A stretch of 7,323 nt of DNA from Acidobacteriaceae bacterium (GTDB lineage: Bacteria > Acidobacteriota > Terriglobia > Terriglobales > Acidobacteriaceae), in contig PKXI01000111.1 of the NCBI GenBank assembly GCA_003133425.1, positions 1 to 7,323 of the forward strand, read 5' to 3'. This document shows, one piece after another, positions 1 through 7,304 of this stretch. Position numbers and translations under genes: made by a program. Under the pieces are notes generated by a model. That model was given only the letters and a program-made list of their open reading frames with translations, had not been told where the DNA came from and searched no databases. Positions within the stretch are counted from its first letter, which is position 1; the number at the start of each line of letters is the position of its first letter.

Positions 1-3000
1 GCATCGACAACAACTCCAACGCAGTCGACTTCCTCAACGGAACCAACTTTGTCATTTTGCCGCCCCTCGACGCCATTCAGGAATTCAAGGTCCAGACAGC
101 GGACTACAGCGCCGAACTGGGCCGTTCCGCGGGCGCGGTTCTCAACGCCACCATCAAATCCGGCACCAACAGCTTCCATGGCGCGGCCTGGGAGTTTTTC
201 CGCAACGATAAACTCGATGCCGCGGATTGGTTTGAAGACAACGGCGGAATCAAGAAGGGCGAGTTGCGCCAGAATCAATTCGGCGGATCCGGCGGCGGCC
301 CCATCATCAAGAACAAGATCTTCTTCTTCGGTGATTACGAAGGTTCGCGCCGCGTCCAGGGCACTGCTTCCACCGGCTCGGTTCCCACCGCGCTGGAACG
401 CAGCAGCGGCTACACCAATCTCTCCGATATCCTCACCCAGTCGGCTGGTACGGTCAGAACGGACATCCTGGGACGCTCCATCATGCCCGGCACAGTCCTC
501 GATCCTGCTACCACGCGCTATGTTGCAGCGGGAGCGGTGGATCCGGTTTCCGGCCTGGTCAATAGCACCGCCAGCGCCGGTTATGTGCGCGATCCGTTCG
601 GCACCTGCGGGCCCAGCACAAAGACCTTTACCACCGCTTGCGGTCTGAATCAGTTGCCTGGCAGCCGCGTCGACGCCAACGCCGTCAAACTGTTGAACCT
701 CTACCCGGCGCCGACATCCGGATTGTCTACTTTCACATCGAGCCCCAATCTGTTCGAGCATAAGAACGCCTACGATATGCGGTTCGATATCAACCCCAAC
801 CAGAGTGAGCAGATATTTGTTCGCTTCAGCTATGCCGACGACCCGCAGTACATTCCGGGCATCTTCGGCGGCATCGCCGATGGTGGGTCCTTCGACCAGG
901 GCCTCCAAACCGCGAAATCCGATCAGGCGGTCGCGGGGTGGACCCACGTGTTTACTCCCAGCACCGTCAACCAGGTGCGCGCTGGATTCGCCCACCTCCA
1001 CACCACGCGTTTCGGACCGGAAGGCACCACCATGGGCATTCCGGCGCAATTCGGAATCCAGGGCATCCCGCAGTTGACTGAGAACGGTGGCCTTCCGGCC
1101 CTCCAAATCAGCAACCTGGCCACCCTGGGCAGCAACGACTACCTGCCTTCGGACGAAGTCAGCCAGACCCTCCAGGTTACGGACGACTTTACGAAGATTC
1201 TCGGCAAGCACAGTTTCAAGGCGGGTTTTGAACTCCAGCACGTGAAGTTTTTCACCCTGCAGCCGGCCAGCTCGCATGGCCAGTTCGACTGGAACGGCAC
1301 CTTCACGGATATCCCCAACGTGAGCTCCACCACCGGCGGCATGGCGCAACTCCTGATCGGCGCCTCAGCGGCTCCGGCCACCATCGCGGGAAATCCAAAT
1401 CCCAATGGATTCAGCTATTCCGGCGGCTCCGACAGCGTGTGGATCTCCAACATCGGCAAGACCTACGATGAAAAGGAATACAGCGCTGTTTACCTGCAGG
1501 ACGACTGGAAGGTCAGTCCCAAACTGACCGTCAATCTCGGCATCCGTTGGGATAAATTTGGCCCCATCAATGAGACCAATGGCGGCCAGGCCAATTTTGT
1601 TCCTTCCTACTTCGGAACGCCCACCTTGCTGCTCCCTGCCTCTGGCAAGGACAACAGGACTTTGTCCACCGGGAATGGAGTTGCCAATGCGGCTAAGCCG
1701 GGCAGCAGCGGTACTTGCCTGGGCGTCGGTTGCTGGGGCTTTATCGACCTGCTGGCCAAGGATGGCATCACCCTCAGCACCACTGACCAATACGGCAAAG
1801 GTCTGCTCCAGACCCCAGACACCAACCTCGCGCCCCGCGTAGGGTTCGCATATCAGATCGACCCGAAACTGGTCGTCCGCGGCGGGTTTGGGCTCTTCTT
1901 CAACTCCTTTGAGAACCAGGGATATGGACCCAACATCGGCGAGAATTATCCCTTCCAATACTCCTTCTCCTATGGCACCAGGGCAGCTCCTAGCGCACCA
2001 GCCGCGGCATCTCAGGTGGCGCCCGTCAGCTACGGCACTGCGTATGCCGGCTGCGCTACGGCAGGTCCGGGTGGAACGGCAGGCCTGGAAGCCGGCGCAT
2101 CCTGCACCACCTTTACACCGGCTTTTGTCAACGCGCTTGGCCTGGGCTTGCAGGGACTGCAATTCAACTACCAAACCCCCCGCACGTACAGCGCCAACCT
2201 CACCTTGCAATACTCGATCACCCGCACCTTGTCCGCGCAGGCCTCCTATGTGTTTACAGATGGCCAGGATCTTCAGGCGGGCACAGGAACCAACAACGTC
2301 TCTGCGATCTTCCCGTCCGGAACAAGCACCACGCAGGTGGATTCGTCCGGCAAACCACTGTCCGGAATGGAGCCGTTCCCGGACTTTGGCGGTGGCAGCT
2401 ACCAGGCCAACGTTGGAAACAGCCAATACCACGGCCTGCAAACCAAACTCGAGCAGCAGTTCGCGAACGGCATGACTTACCTCGTCACGTACACGTTCTC
2501 GAAGACTCTGTCTGACGCCGGCGACTTGCTCAACGGCGGCAGCAACGGCGGGTGGCGCGCGCCCTCAGTCCCTGGGCTTGGTCCCAAGTTCGATTGGGGT
2601 CTGGCGGACTTCAACATCCGGCAGGTGTTCCACTTCAGCGGCGGCTATGAGCTCCCCTTTGGCAAGGACAAGCGCTTCCTGAACCAGGGCGGGGTCACTA
2701 ATGCAGTGCTTGGCGGCTGGTCGCTCAACTGGATCGCCGTGCTCCAGGGCGGACAGCCAATCAACATGGGTTGCCCCACCGGGACGACTTCTGGAACCGG
2801 CTGCAACGATCTCCGGGTTGCAGGGCAAAGCCAACAACTGGGAATCCAGAACAAAGCAATAGCGGCAAACGGCGGTATCAAGAGGCCGTTCTGGTTCAAC
2901 AACGCTGCAGCCTTCGCCCAACCTTGCCAGTTGGGGCCGAGCGGTCCCATCGCTGGCTCACCGGCCGGATGCGTACCTCTGCAAGCCGAAGCCGCTTTGG

Positions 3001-3287
3001 GAAGCAGCGGTGGCGGACAGTCCTTCGGTCCGGGATTCCATCGCCTCGACTACTCCATGTTTAAGGCGTTCAAGATCAACGAACGCTTCTCCATACAGTT
3101 CCGGGCTGAATTCTTCAACATCCTCAACCATCCCAACTTCAACGCTCCTGGATTCGGCGGCAACGGCGTCGTTTCCATCGGCGGCTCAACCAATTTCAAC
3201 GATCCTCACTTCGGCGAAGTTGGATCCACTCGCGATGCTCCCTACGATCCGAGGCAGATCCAGTTTGCTCTGAAACTGTACTACTGA
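1..3287 (+). CDS. Oar-like TonB-dependent outer-membrane receptor, 5'-truncated by the window
   Basis: This is the C-terminal 1094 residues of a large outer-membrane beta-barrel receptor. The reading frame is already open at base 3 (IDNNSNAVDFLNG...), so any start inside the window, such as the TTG at 57, is false. The usual N-terminal signal peptide, carboxypeptidase-regulatory-like domain and first part of the plug lie upstream of the window. The plug end is seen at window residues 19-70 (DAIQEFKVQTADYSAELGRS, then KSGTNSFHG and EFFRND). It is followed by GGGPIIKNKIFFFGDYEG at about 97-114, a hallmark of acidobacterial Oar-type receptors. The rest alternates amphipathic strands with long Gly/Ser/Asn-rich loops. 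The protein ends in RQIQFALKLYY, a typical aromatic-terminated barrel signal for BAM-dependent insertion. By family, such proteins take up or bind large ligands using TonB energy; the ligand here is unknown. Ten cysteines fall in five close pairs. The stop TGA is at 3285-3287 and a terminator follows at once. Confidence 0.93.
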   Translation, partial: IDNNSNAVDFLNGTNFVILPPLDAIQEFKVQTADYSAELGRSAGAVLNATIKSGTNSFHGAAWEFFRNDKLDAADWFEDNGGIKKGELRQNQFGGSGGGPIIKNKIFFFGDYEGSRRVQGTASTGSVPTALERSSGYTNLSDILTQSAGTVRTDILGRSIMPGTVLDPATTRYVAAGAVDPVSGLVNSTASAGYVRDPFGTCGPSTKTFTTACGLNQLPGSRVDANAVKLLNLYPAPTSGLSTFTSSPNLFEHKNAYDMRFDINPNQSEQIFVRFSYADDPQYIPGIFGGIADGGSFDQGLQTAKSDQAVAGWTHVFTPSTVNQVRAGFAHLHTTRFGPEGTTMGIPAQFGIQGIPQLTENGGLPALQISNLATLGSNDYLPSDEVSQTLQVTDDFTKILGKHSFKAGFELQHVKFFTLQPASSHGQFDWNGTFTDIPNVSSTTGGMAQLLIGASAAPATIAGNPNPNGFSYSGGSDSVWISNIGKTYDEKEYSAVYLQDDWKVSPKLTVNLGIRWDKFGPINETNGGQANFVPSYFGTPTLLLPASGKDNRTLSTGNGVANAAKPGSSGTCLGVGCWGFIDLLAKDGITLSTTDQYGKGLLQTPDTNLAPRVGFAYQIDPKLVVRGGFGLFFNSFENQGYGPNIGENYPFQYSFSYGTRAAPSAPAAASQVAPVSYGTAYAGCATAGPGGTAGLEAGASCTTFTPAFVNALGLGLQGLQFNYQTPRTYSANLTLQYSITRTLSAQASYVFTDGQDLQAGTGTNNVSAIFPSGTSTTQVDSSGKPLSGMEPFPDFGGGSYQANVGNSQYHGLQTKLEQQFANGMTYLVTYTFSKTLSDAGDLLNGGSNGGWRAPSVPGLGPKFDWGLADFNIRQVFHFSGGYELPFGKDKRFLNQGGVTNAVLGGWSLNWIAVLQGGQPINMGCPTGTTSGTGCNDLRVAGQSQQLGIQNKAIAANGGIKRPFWFNNAAAFAQPCQLGPSGPIAGSPAGCVPLQAEAALGSSGGGQSFGPGFHRLDYSMFKAFKINERFSIQFRAEFFNILNHPNFNAPGFGGNGVVSIGGSTNFNDPHFGEVGSTRDAPYDPRQIQFALKLYY

Positions 3288-3301
3288 GCTAGAATGAAAA
3301 T

Positions 3302-3345
3302 GCCCCGGGAAGGCACGCCTGTTGGGTGCCTTCCCGGGGCTTTCT
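3302..3345 (+). terminator. Rho-independent terminator after the receptor gene
   Basis: A perfect 15-bp GC-rich inverted repeat pairs GCCCCGGGAAGGCAC (3302-3316) with GTGCCTTCCCGGGGC (3326-3340) around a 9-base loop. It is followed by a T-rich tract, TTTCTTCT (3341-3348). It begins 14 bases after the receptor stop codon. The A-rich run just before the stem (AATGAAAA, 3293-3300) gives a T-rich tract on the other strand, so the hairpin could also stop transcription coming from the right. It leaves only about 20 bases before the next gene's ATG. Confidence 0.9.
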
Positions 3346-3350
3346 TCTGT

Positions 3351-3356
3351 GCGGAA
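3351..3356 (+). promoter_or_regulatory. Weak ribosome binding site of the TPR gene
   Basis: GCGGAA lies 7 bases before the ATG at 3364, a good distance but a weak match to GGAGG. It supports that start over the TTG at 3322, which lies inside the terminator hairpin, and over the ATG at 3421, which has no better site upstream. Confidence 0.45.
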
Positions 3357-3363
3357 TTCTTTC

Positions 3364-4806
3364 ATGGCGCGGCGATTTTGGAAGGGTGTTTTGAGCAAAC
3401 GGCTTCAGTGTCGGCTGGCGATGGTGTTCTCCGTTGCGCTCTGCGCGTCTCTTGCGCCGGCGCAGGACAGCCAGACCGAAAACCTGAACAGCGAGTTTCA
3501 ATCCGCCGCAGCCGCATACGATGCCGGACATTACGCCGAGGCAGCGGCGCAACTGGAACGCCTGCTGCCCCGCGTGCCGGACAGCTTTGAAGTCCATGAA
3601 CTCCTGGGAGAGGCCTACGCCTCGCTGTCGCAGGATACAAAAGCGATCGAACACCTGGAAGCGGCGGTCCGCCTCAAGCCGGATTCGGCGCCCGCCAGGG
3701 AAAATCTGGCGGCAAGCCTCCTGCACTCGGGAAAGACTCAATTGTCCGAGGAACAGTTCCGCAAGGCGCTCGCGCTGGAACCTCAGGATTTTGACGCCAA
3801 TCACAACCTGGGCGAGTTTTATGTGCAGTCCGGAAAGCTCGTGGACGCGCTTCCCCTTCTCGAACGGGCGCAGCGGATCAATCCTTCCTCCTACGACAAT
3901 GGCTACGATCTGGCGTTGGCCGAGTTTCTTACCGGACGGCTTGCAGAGGCAACGCAGCTTGTGCAAAGCCTGATACAAGAGAAGAACACCGGGGAACTGC
4001 ACGACCTGCTGGGCCAGATCGATGAGAAAGACGGGAAATCTGTTGCTGCGGTCAACGAATTCGAGATCGCAGCTCACCTGGACCCGAGCGAGGAGAACTT
4101 GTTCGATTGGGGAGGCGAGCTCCTTCTCCACAGGACGTACGAACCGGCCATCGAAGTCTTCGAGACGGCGACTCGACGTTATCCGGATTCCCCCCGGCTG
4201 ATGATCGGACTGGGATTGGCTCTGGACTGGCGGGGCAAATTCGACGAGGCGGTCAAAGCGCTGCTCACCGCTACCGACCTGGCCCCTTCCAACCCTAGCT
4301 GTTACCTCTATCTCTCCAAGGCCTACGATAGTTCTCCTAATCAGGCGCAGGACGTCATTGCGCGATTTCGGCGTTATGCCGAGCTTGAACCCGGCAATGC
4401 GCTGGCCCAGTATTATTACGCCTTGAGCTTGTGGAAGGGAAAGCGGGTGGGAGACGCAAGCCTGAACCTGCAGACGGTGGAGTCCCTTCTGAAAAAGTCG
4501 ATCGCCGTGGATGATACGCTTCCTGAAGCCCATGTGCAGTTGGGCGATCTTTACGCCGACCAGCATGAGTATGACAAGTCCATTCCGGAGTATGTGCGGG
4601 CGTTGGAACTGAATCCGAATCTTCCCGACGCTCATTACCGCCTGGGAACGGACTATGTTCACATCGGGCAAAAGGAGCAGGCGCAGAAGGAATTCGAGGT
4701 TTATCAGAAACTCCGCGCGCAGCATTTGGCCGAAGTTGACAAGGAGAAAGCGGAAGTCCAGCAGTTCGTATATTCGTCGAAGGCCAGCTTTTCCGCCACG
4801 CATTAG
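3364..4806 (+). CDS. Exported TPR-repeat protein (about 12 TPR units)
   Basis: This 480-residue protein is an almost continuous TPR solenoid and is likely a periplasmic protein-interaction scaffold. The ATG at 3364 is chosen because GCGGAA lies 7 bases upstream as a weak Shine-Dalgarno. It also gives a proper signal peptide: a basic start (MARRFWKGVLSKRLQCR), a hydrophobic core (LAMVFSVALCASL) and cleavage near APA|QD, about residue 33. An ATG at 3421 would lose the basic segment. About twelve 34-residue units run from residue 41 to about 455. The clearest are at about 75-108 (LLGEAYASLSQDTKAIEHLE), 109-142, 143-176, 242-275, 277-310, 386-420 and 421-453. Several end in the typical NP/DP/KP turn. 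A short charged tail (AEVDKEKAEVQQF) follows. No catalytic domain, lipobox or extra membrane segment is visible. The heme-propeller gene follows after 81 bases with no clear terminator, so the two are probably co-expressed. The binding partner is unknown. Confidence 0.9.
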   Translation: MARRFWKGVLSKRLQCRLAMVFSVALCASLAPAQDSQTENLNSEFQSAAAAYDAGHYAEAAAQLERLLPRVPDSFEVHELLGEAYASLSQDTKAIEHLEAAVRLKPDSAPARENLAASLLHSGKTQLSEEQFRKALALEPQDFDANHNLGEFYVQSGKLVDALPLLERAQRINPSSYDNGYDLALAEFLTGRLAEATQLVQSLIQEKNTGELHDLLGQIDEKDGKSVAAVNEFEIAAHLDPSEENLFDWGGELLLHRTYEPAIEVFETATRRYPDSPRLMIGLGLALDWRGKFDEAVKALLTATDLAPSNPSCYLYLSKAYDSSPNQAQDVIARFRRYAELEPGNALAQYYYALSLWKGKRVGDASLNLQTVESLLKKSIAVDDTLPEAHVQLGDLYADQHEYDKSIPEYVRALELNPNLPDAHYRLGTDYVHIGQKEQAQKEFEVYQKLRAQHLAEVDKEKAEVQQFVYSSKASFSATH

Positions 4807-4876
4807 CTGAGCCGGGATGCCGGCGGATCAAGAAAGACGAGCGTAAAATACTGCTTTGTTCCCCTATAGCGGTCCC

Positions 4877-4881
4877 AGAGG
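4877..4881 (+). promoter_or_regulatory. Ribosome binding site of the heme-propeller gene
   Basis: AGAGG sits 6 bases before the ATG at 4888. This is good Shine-Dalgarno complementarity at the normal distance and fixes the start. It is stronger than the site before the upstream TPR gene. Confidence 0.7.
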
Positions 4882-4887
4882 TCACGA

Positions 4888-7302
4888 ATGTCCGACGAAA
4901 GCCATCTGAAGTCTCCGAATAGGCGGCGCGCAGTTGTCGCAGGCCTGACGGCCATGGTTGTTCTTCTAGCTCCCATTTGGCTTATACCGTTCAACAGGAG
5001 CGCGTCGGCAAAGGTTGAAAGGCAGGAGTCGGCCACCTCGCCCGCGTCACAGAATACAGAACGGGCAAGTGCGGCCATCTCCATCGACTACCCGGAGAAC
5101 GGCTCCATTTTTCCTCCCGGCATCACTCCGCCCACATTCATCTGGAGAGATGCCGCCGCCACGTCCTGGCAAATCGGCATATCCTTCGCCGACAAGGCCC
5201 CGCCTCTCCATGCTCGTTCCAGCGGCGTGCGGATGCATACGGGCGCAATCGACCCCCAGTGCGTTGCCCCCAGCAACGAGTTGCCGAAGTTGACTCCACA
5301 GCAGGCGACATCCTGGACCTGGACCCCCAACCCCGCAACCTGGGCAGCCATGCAGGTCCATTCCACCGGGCAGGCTGCCACGTTCACGATTACCGGATAT
5401 CGCAATGGCAAAATCGTTTCCGCTCCATCGCACATTGCATTCTCAACATCGAAAGACCCTGTTGGAGCGCCCATCTTCTACCGCGATGTGCCGTTGATGC
5501 CGACTGAAGGCGTGAATGGAATCGTTCAGCCTCTTCCGGATTCCGCCATCCATCTCATCAAGTGGCGTCTTCGCGATATTCGCCAGGGGGAAAGCCGCAC
5601 CGTCCTCCACGACATGCCCACCTGTGCCAATTGCCATTCCTTTTCCGCCCACGGAACTACGATGGGTATCGACATCGACGGCCCGGCCAACAACAAGGGC
5701 CTCTATGCCATCGTACCCATCCAACGCCGCATCTCGATCCAGAACAAGGACATTGTCAAGTGGAACACAGACGGACAAGTCGGCAAAACGCGCGTGGGCT
5801 TCATGTCCCAGATCTCCCCGGACGGCCGATTCGTAGTTAGCACTTTTGCCGGCCCTTCCCTCGATGTTCCCAGCACTTATTACGTCACCAACTTCAAGGA
5901 CTACAGATTCCTTCAGGTCTTCTATCCGACGCGCGGCATCTTGGAGTGGTACAACCGTGCTACAGGTCTGCGTCAGCCATTGCCCGGCGCCGATGATCCG
6001 CAGTACGTGCAGACAGACGGAGTCTGGAGTTCAGACGGCAAGACCATCGTGTTTGCGCGTGCCTTGGCGCGGAACCCGAGTGAAGAAAACCAGAAGCCAG
6101 CACTCTACGCGAACGATCCGAACGAGACCCAGATTCAGTACGATCTTTATCGAGTCCCCTTCAACAATGGCAAGGGAGGCACGCCGGAGCGCATTGTCGG
6201 AGCCTCGCAAAATGGCATGAGCAACAATTTCCCCAAGGTCTCGCCGGATGGGCGCTGGATTGTTTTCGTTCAGTGCCACAACGGACAGCTGATGCGGCCT
6301 GACAGTCAACTCTACATCGTTCCTTTCAATGGCGGCGTAGCCCGCCGGTTACGCGCCAATACCCCGATAATGAATTCGTGGCATAGCTTCTCGCCCAACG
6401 GCCGCTGGCTGGTCTTTTCCTCCAAAGCCCGCTCGCCATACACCCAGATGTATCTAACTCACATCGACGCCAACGGCAACGATAGCCCCGCCATCCTGAT
6501 CGACAATGCAACCGCCGGCAACCGTGCCGTCAACCTTCCGGAGTTCGTTAACATCGCCGGTGACGGCATCGAGGACATTCAGGTTCCGGCTGTGGATGTT
6601 TATAAATTGATCGATCTGGCAGTGCAGCTTGAGAATCGCAAGGAATACGCCCAGGCCCTGACAATCTGGAGGCAGGCCTTGAAACTGGATCCTGACGATG
6701 CAAAAGGCCACAACGATCTGGGAGTCAACCTTTATCTTCTGGGTGATACAAAGGAAGCGTTCGAACAACTTCGCCAAGCGATCCACATCAATCCGCAGCT
6801 TGTCGAAGGTCACTACAATCTGGGCAGATTCCTGTTGCAGCAAGGCCACCCGGACCAGGCATTGCCGGAACTGGAAAGCACAGTCACTCTCAGTCCGCGA
6901 TTCAGTTCCGGACAGGAGGCTTTGGCCAGTGCGTACGTCGCTCTGGGCAAGCAAGACGAGGCTCTTGACCTGTGGCACAAGGTACTCACTTTTCAGCCCA
7001 ACAGCGTCCCTGCTCTGGTTGGCGCCGCGCAGATTCTGTCAACCACCCAGGACACTGCAATCCGCAACGGCAATGAAGCTGTAACACTTTCCAGCAAAGC
7101 AAACGATCTTACATCGGGAGCCAATCCGAGTGTGCTGGATACTCTTGGCGAGGCCTATGCCGAGGCCAGCCAATTTGCGCAGGCGATCACTTTCGCAAAT
7201 CGCGCCCTGGAACTGGCTGAGGCCAAGGGGGACCATGCCATGGCTGCCGAGATCCGCTCGCGTATCGAGCTCTACAGAAATAACTCGCCTTACCGCGAGT
7301 AA
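4888..7302 (+). CDS. Exported single-heme c / PD40 beta-propeller / TPR fusion protein
   Basis: The product has 804 residues. It begins with a basic stretch (NRRR, 11-14), a hydrophobic segment (about 15-35) and a possible AxA cleavage site (ASA|K, 39-41), so it is exported by Sec as an anchored or cleaved protein. Residues about 63-190 are beta-rich and start with IDYPENGSIFPPGITPP, perhaps an Ig/FnIII-like sandwich. The single c-heme motif CANCH (246-250) is followed by GIDIDGPANNKGLYA. Four PD40/TolB-type blade motifs follow: SPDGR (310-314), SSDGK (381-385), SPDGRW (452-457) and SPNGRW (502-507). The heme sits between the sandwich and the first recognisable blade. About six TPR units fill residues 569 to about 780, and the last (NPSVLDTLGEAYAEASQF) has a common TPR-ending style. 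I recall similar heme-propeller proteins in Bacteroidota, Planctomycetota and Acidobacteriota, sometimes loosely labelled TolB or cytochrome c biogenesis proteins. No enzymatic role can be assigned. Heme attachment needs a Ccm or Ccs system encoded elsewhere. Confidence 0.88.
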   Translation: MSDESHLKSPNRRRAVVAGLTAMVVLLAPIWLIPFNRSASAKVERQESATSPASQNTERASAAISIDYPENGSIFPPGITPPTFIWRDAAATSWQIGISFADKAPPLHARSSGVRMHTGAIDPQCVAPSNELPKLTPQQATSWTWTPNPATWAAMQVHSTGQAATFTITGYRNGKIVSAPSHIAFSTSKDPVGAPIFYRDVPLMPTEGVNGIVQPLPDSAIHLIKWRLRDIRQGESRTVLHDMPTCANCHSFSAHGTTMGIDIDGPANNKGLYAIVPIQRRISIQNKDIVKWNTDGQVGKTRVGFMSQISPDGRFVVSTFAGPSLDVPSTYYVTNFKDYRFLQVFYPTRGILEWYNRATGLRQPLPGADDPQYVQTDGVWSSDGKTIVFARALARNPSEENQKPALYANDPNETQIQYDLYRVPFNNGKGGTPERIVGASQNGMSNNFPKVSPDGRWIVFVQCHNGQLMRPDSQLYIVPFNGGVARRLRANTPIMNSWHSFSPNGRWLVFSSKARSPYTQMYLTHIDANGNDSPAILIDNATAGNRAVNLPEFVNIAGDGIEDIQVPAVDVYKLIDLAVQLENRKEYAQALTIWRQALKLDPDDAKGHNDLGVNLYLLGDTKEAFEQLRQAIHINPQLVEGHYNLGRFLLQQGHPDQALPELESTVTLSPRFSSGQEALASAYVALGKQDEALDLWHKVLTFQPNSVPALVGAAQILSTTQDTAIRNGNEAVTLSSKANDLTSGANPSVLDTLGEAYAEASQFAQAITFANRALELAEAKGDHAMAAEIRSRIELYRNNSPYRE
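5623..5637 (+). other. c-type heme attachment motif CANCH
   Basis: The codons TGT GCC AAT TGC CAT encode C246-A-N-C249-H250. By family knowledge, the two cysteines form thioethers with heme and the histidine is the proximal iron ligand. This is the only CxxCH in the window. The distal ligand is not evident. M259 and H255 lie close downstream, but which one, if either, binds is a guess. Confidence 0.8.
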
Positions 7303-7304
7303 GG
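7288..7304 (+). other. Small hairpin overlapping the stop codon
   Basis: CCTTAC (7288-7293) and GTAAGG (7299-7304) pair perfectly around a 5-base loop, and the TAA stop (7300-7302) is inside the second arm. No T-tract follows on the + strand; an A-tract (7312-7318) and CGGGG come next. By itself it is not a terminator. The A-run and G-run may be the start of a larger hairpin beyond the window, as in the A-rich lead-in to the terminator at 3302. Confidence 0.3.

Noticed and set aside
1365..2441. A 358-residue open frame on the minus strand inside the receptor gene
   Set aside because: It is also codon-aligned with the receptor frame, so the same shadow effect explains it. The product has no recognisable domain, and the sense frame is a clear receptor.
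3322..3363. A TTG start at 3322 giving a 494-residue TPR protein
   Set aside because: The codon lies in the loop of the terminator hairpin with no Shine-Dalgarno, and it would put 14 unlikely residues before a normal signal peptide that starts at the ATG at 3364.
3421..3465. Lipoprotein signal at VALC in the TPR protein
   Set aside because: The residue before the cysteine is Leu rather than Gly, Ala or Ser, so it does not fit a lipobox. The APA|QD signal peptidase I site fits better.
3289..4803. A 504-residue open frame on the minus strand opposite the TPR gene
   Set aside because: Its codons are exactly aligned with those of the TPR gene, so it stops only where that gene uses TTA, CTA or TCA, which are rare in GC-rich coding sequence. 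The sense strand has clear TPR repeats and a signal peptide, whereas the antisense product shows no recognisable domain and runs into the terminator hairpin.
4811..4824. Hairpin GCCGG-GATG-CCGGC between the TPR and heme-propeller genes as a terminator
   Set aside because: The stem is only 5 bp and no T-tract follows. It is too weak to call a terminator.
4844..4849. TAAAAT as a -10 box for the heme-propeller gene
   Set aside because: No acceptable -35 sequence lies at the right distance upstream (CGGCGG at 17 bases). A single AT-rich hexamer is not enough to call a promoter.
4921..4950. Twin-arginine (Tat) signal in the heme protein (NRRRAVVAG)
   Set aside because: The motif lacks the usual F-L-K continuation. 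A c-type cytochrome is expected to cross unfolded by Sec, with heme attached outside.
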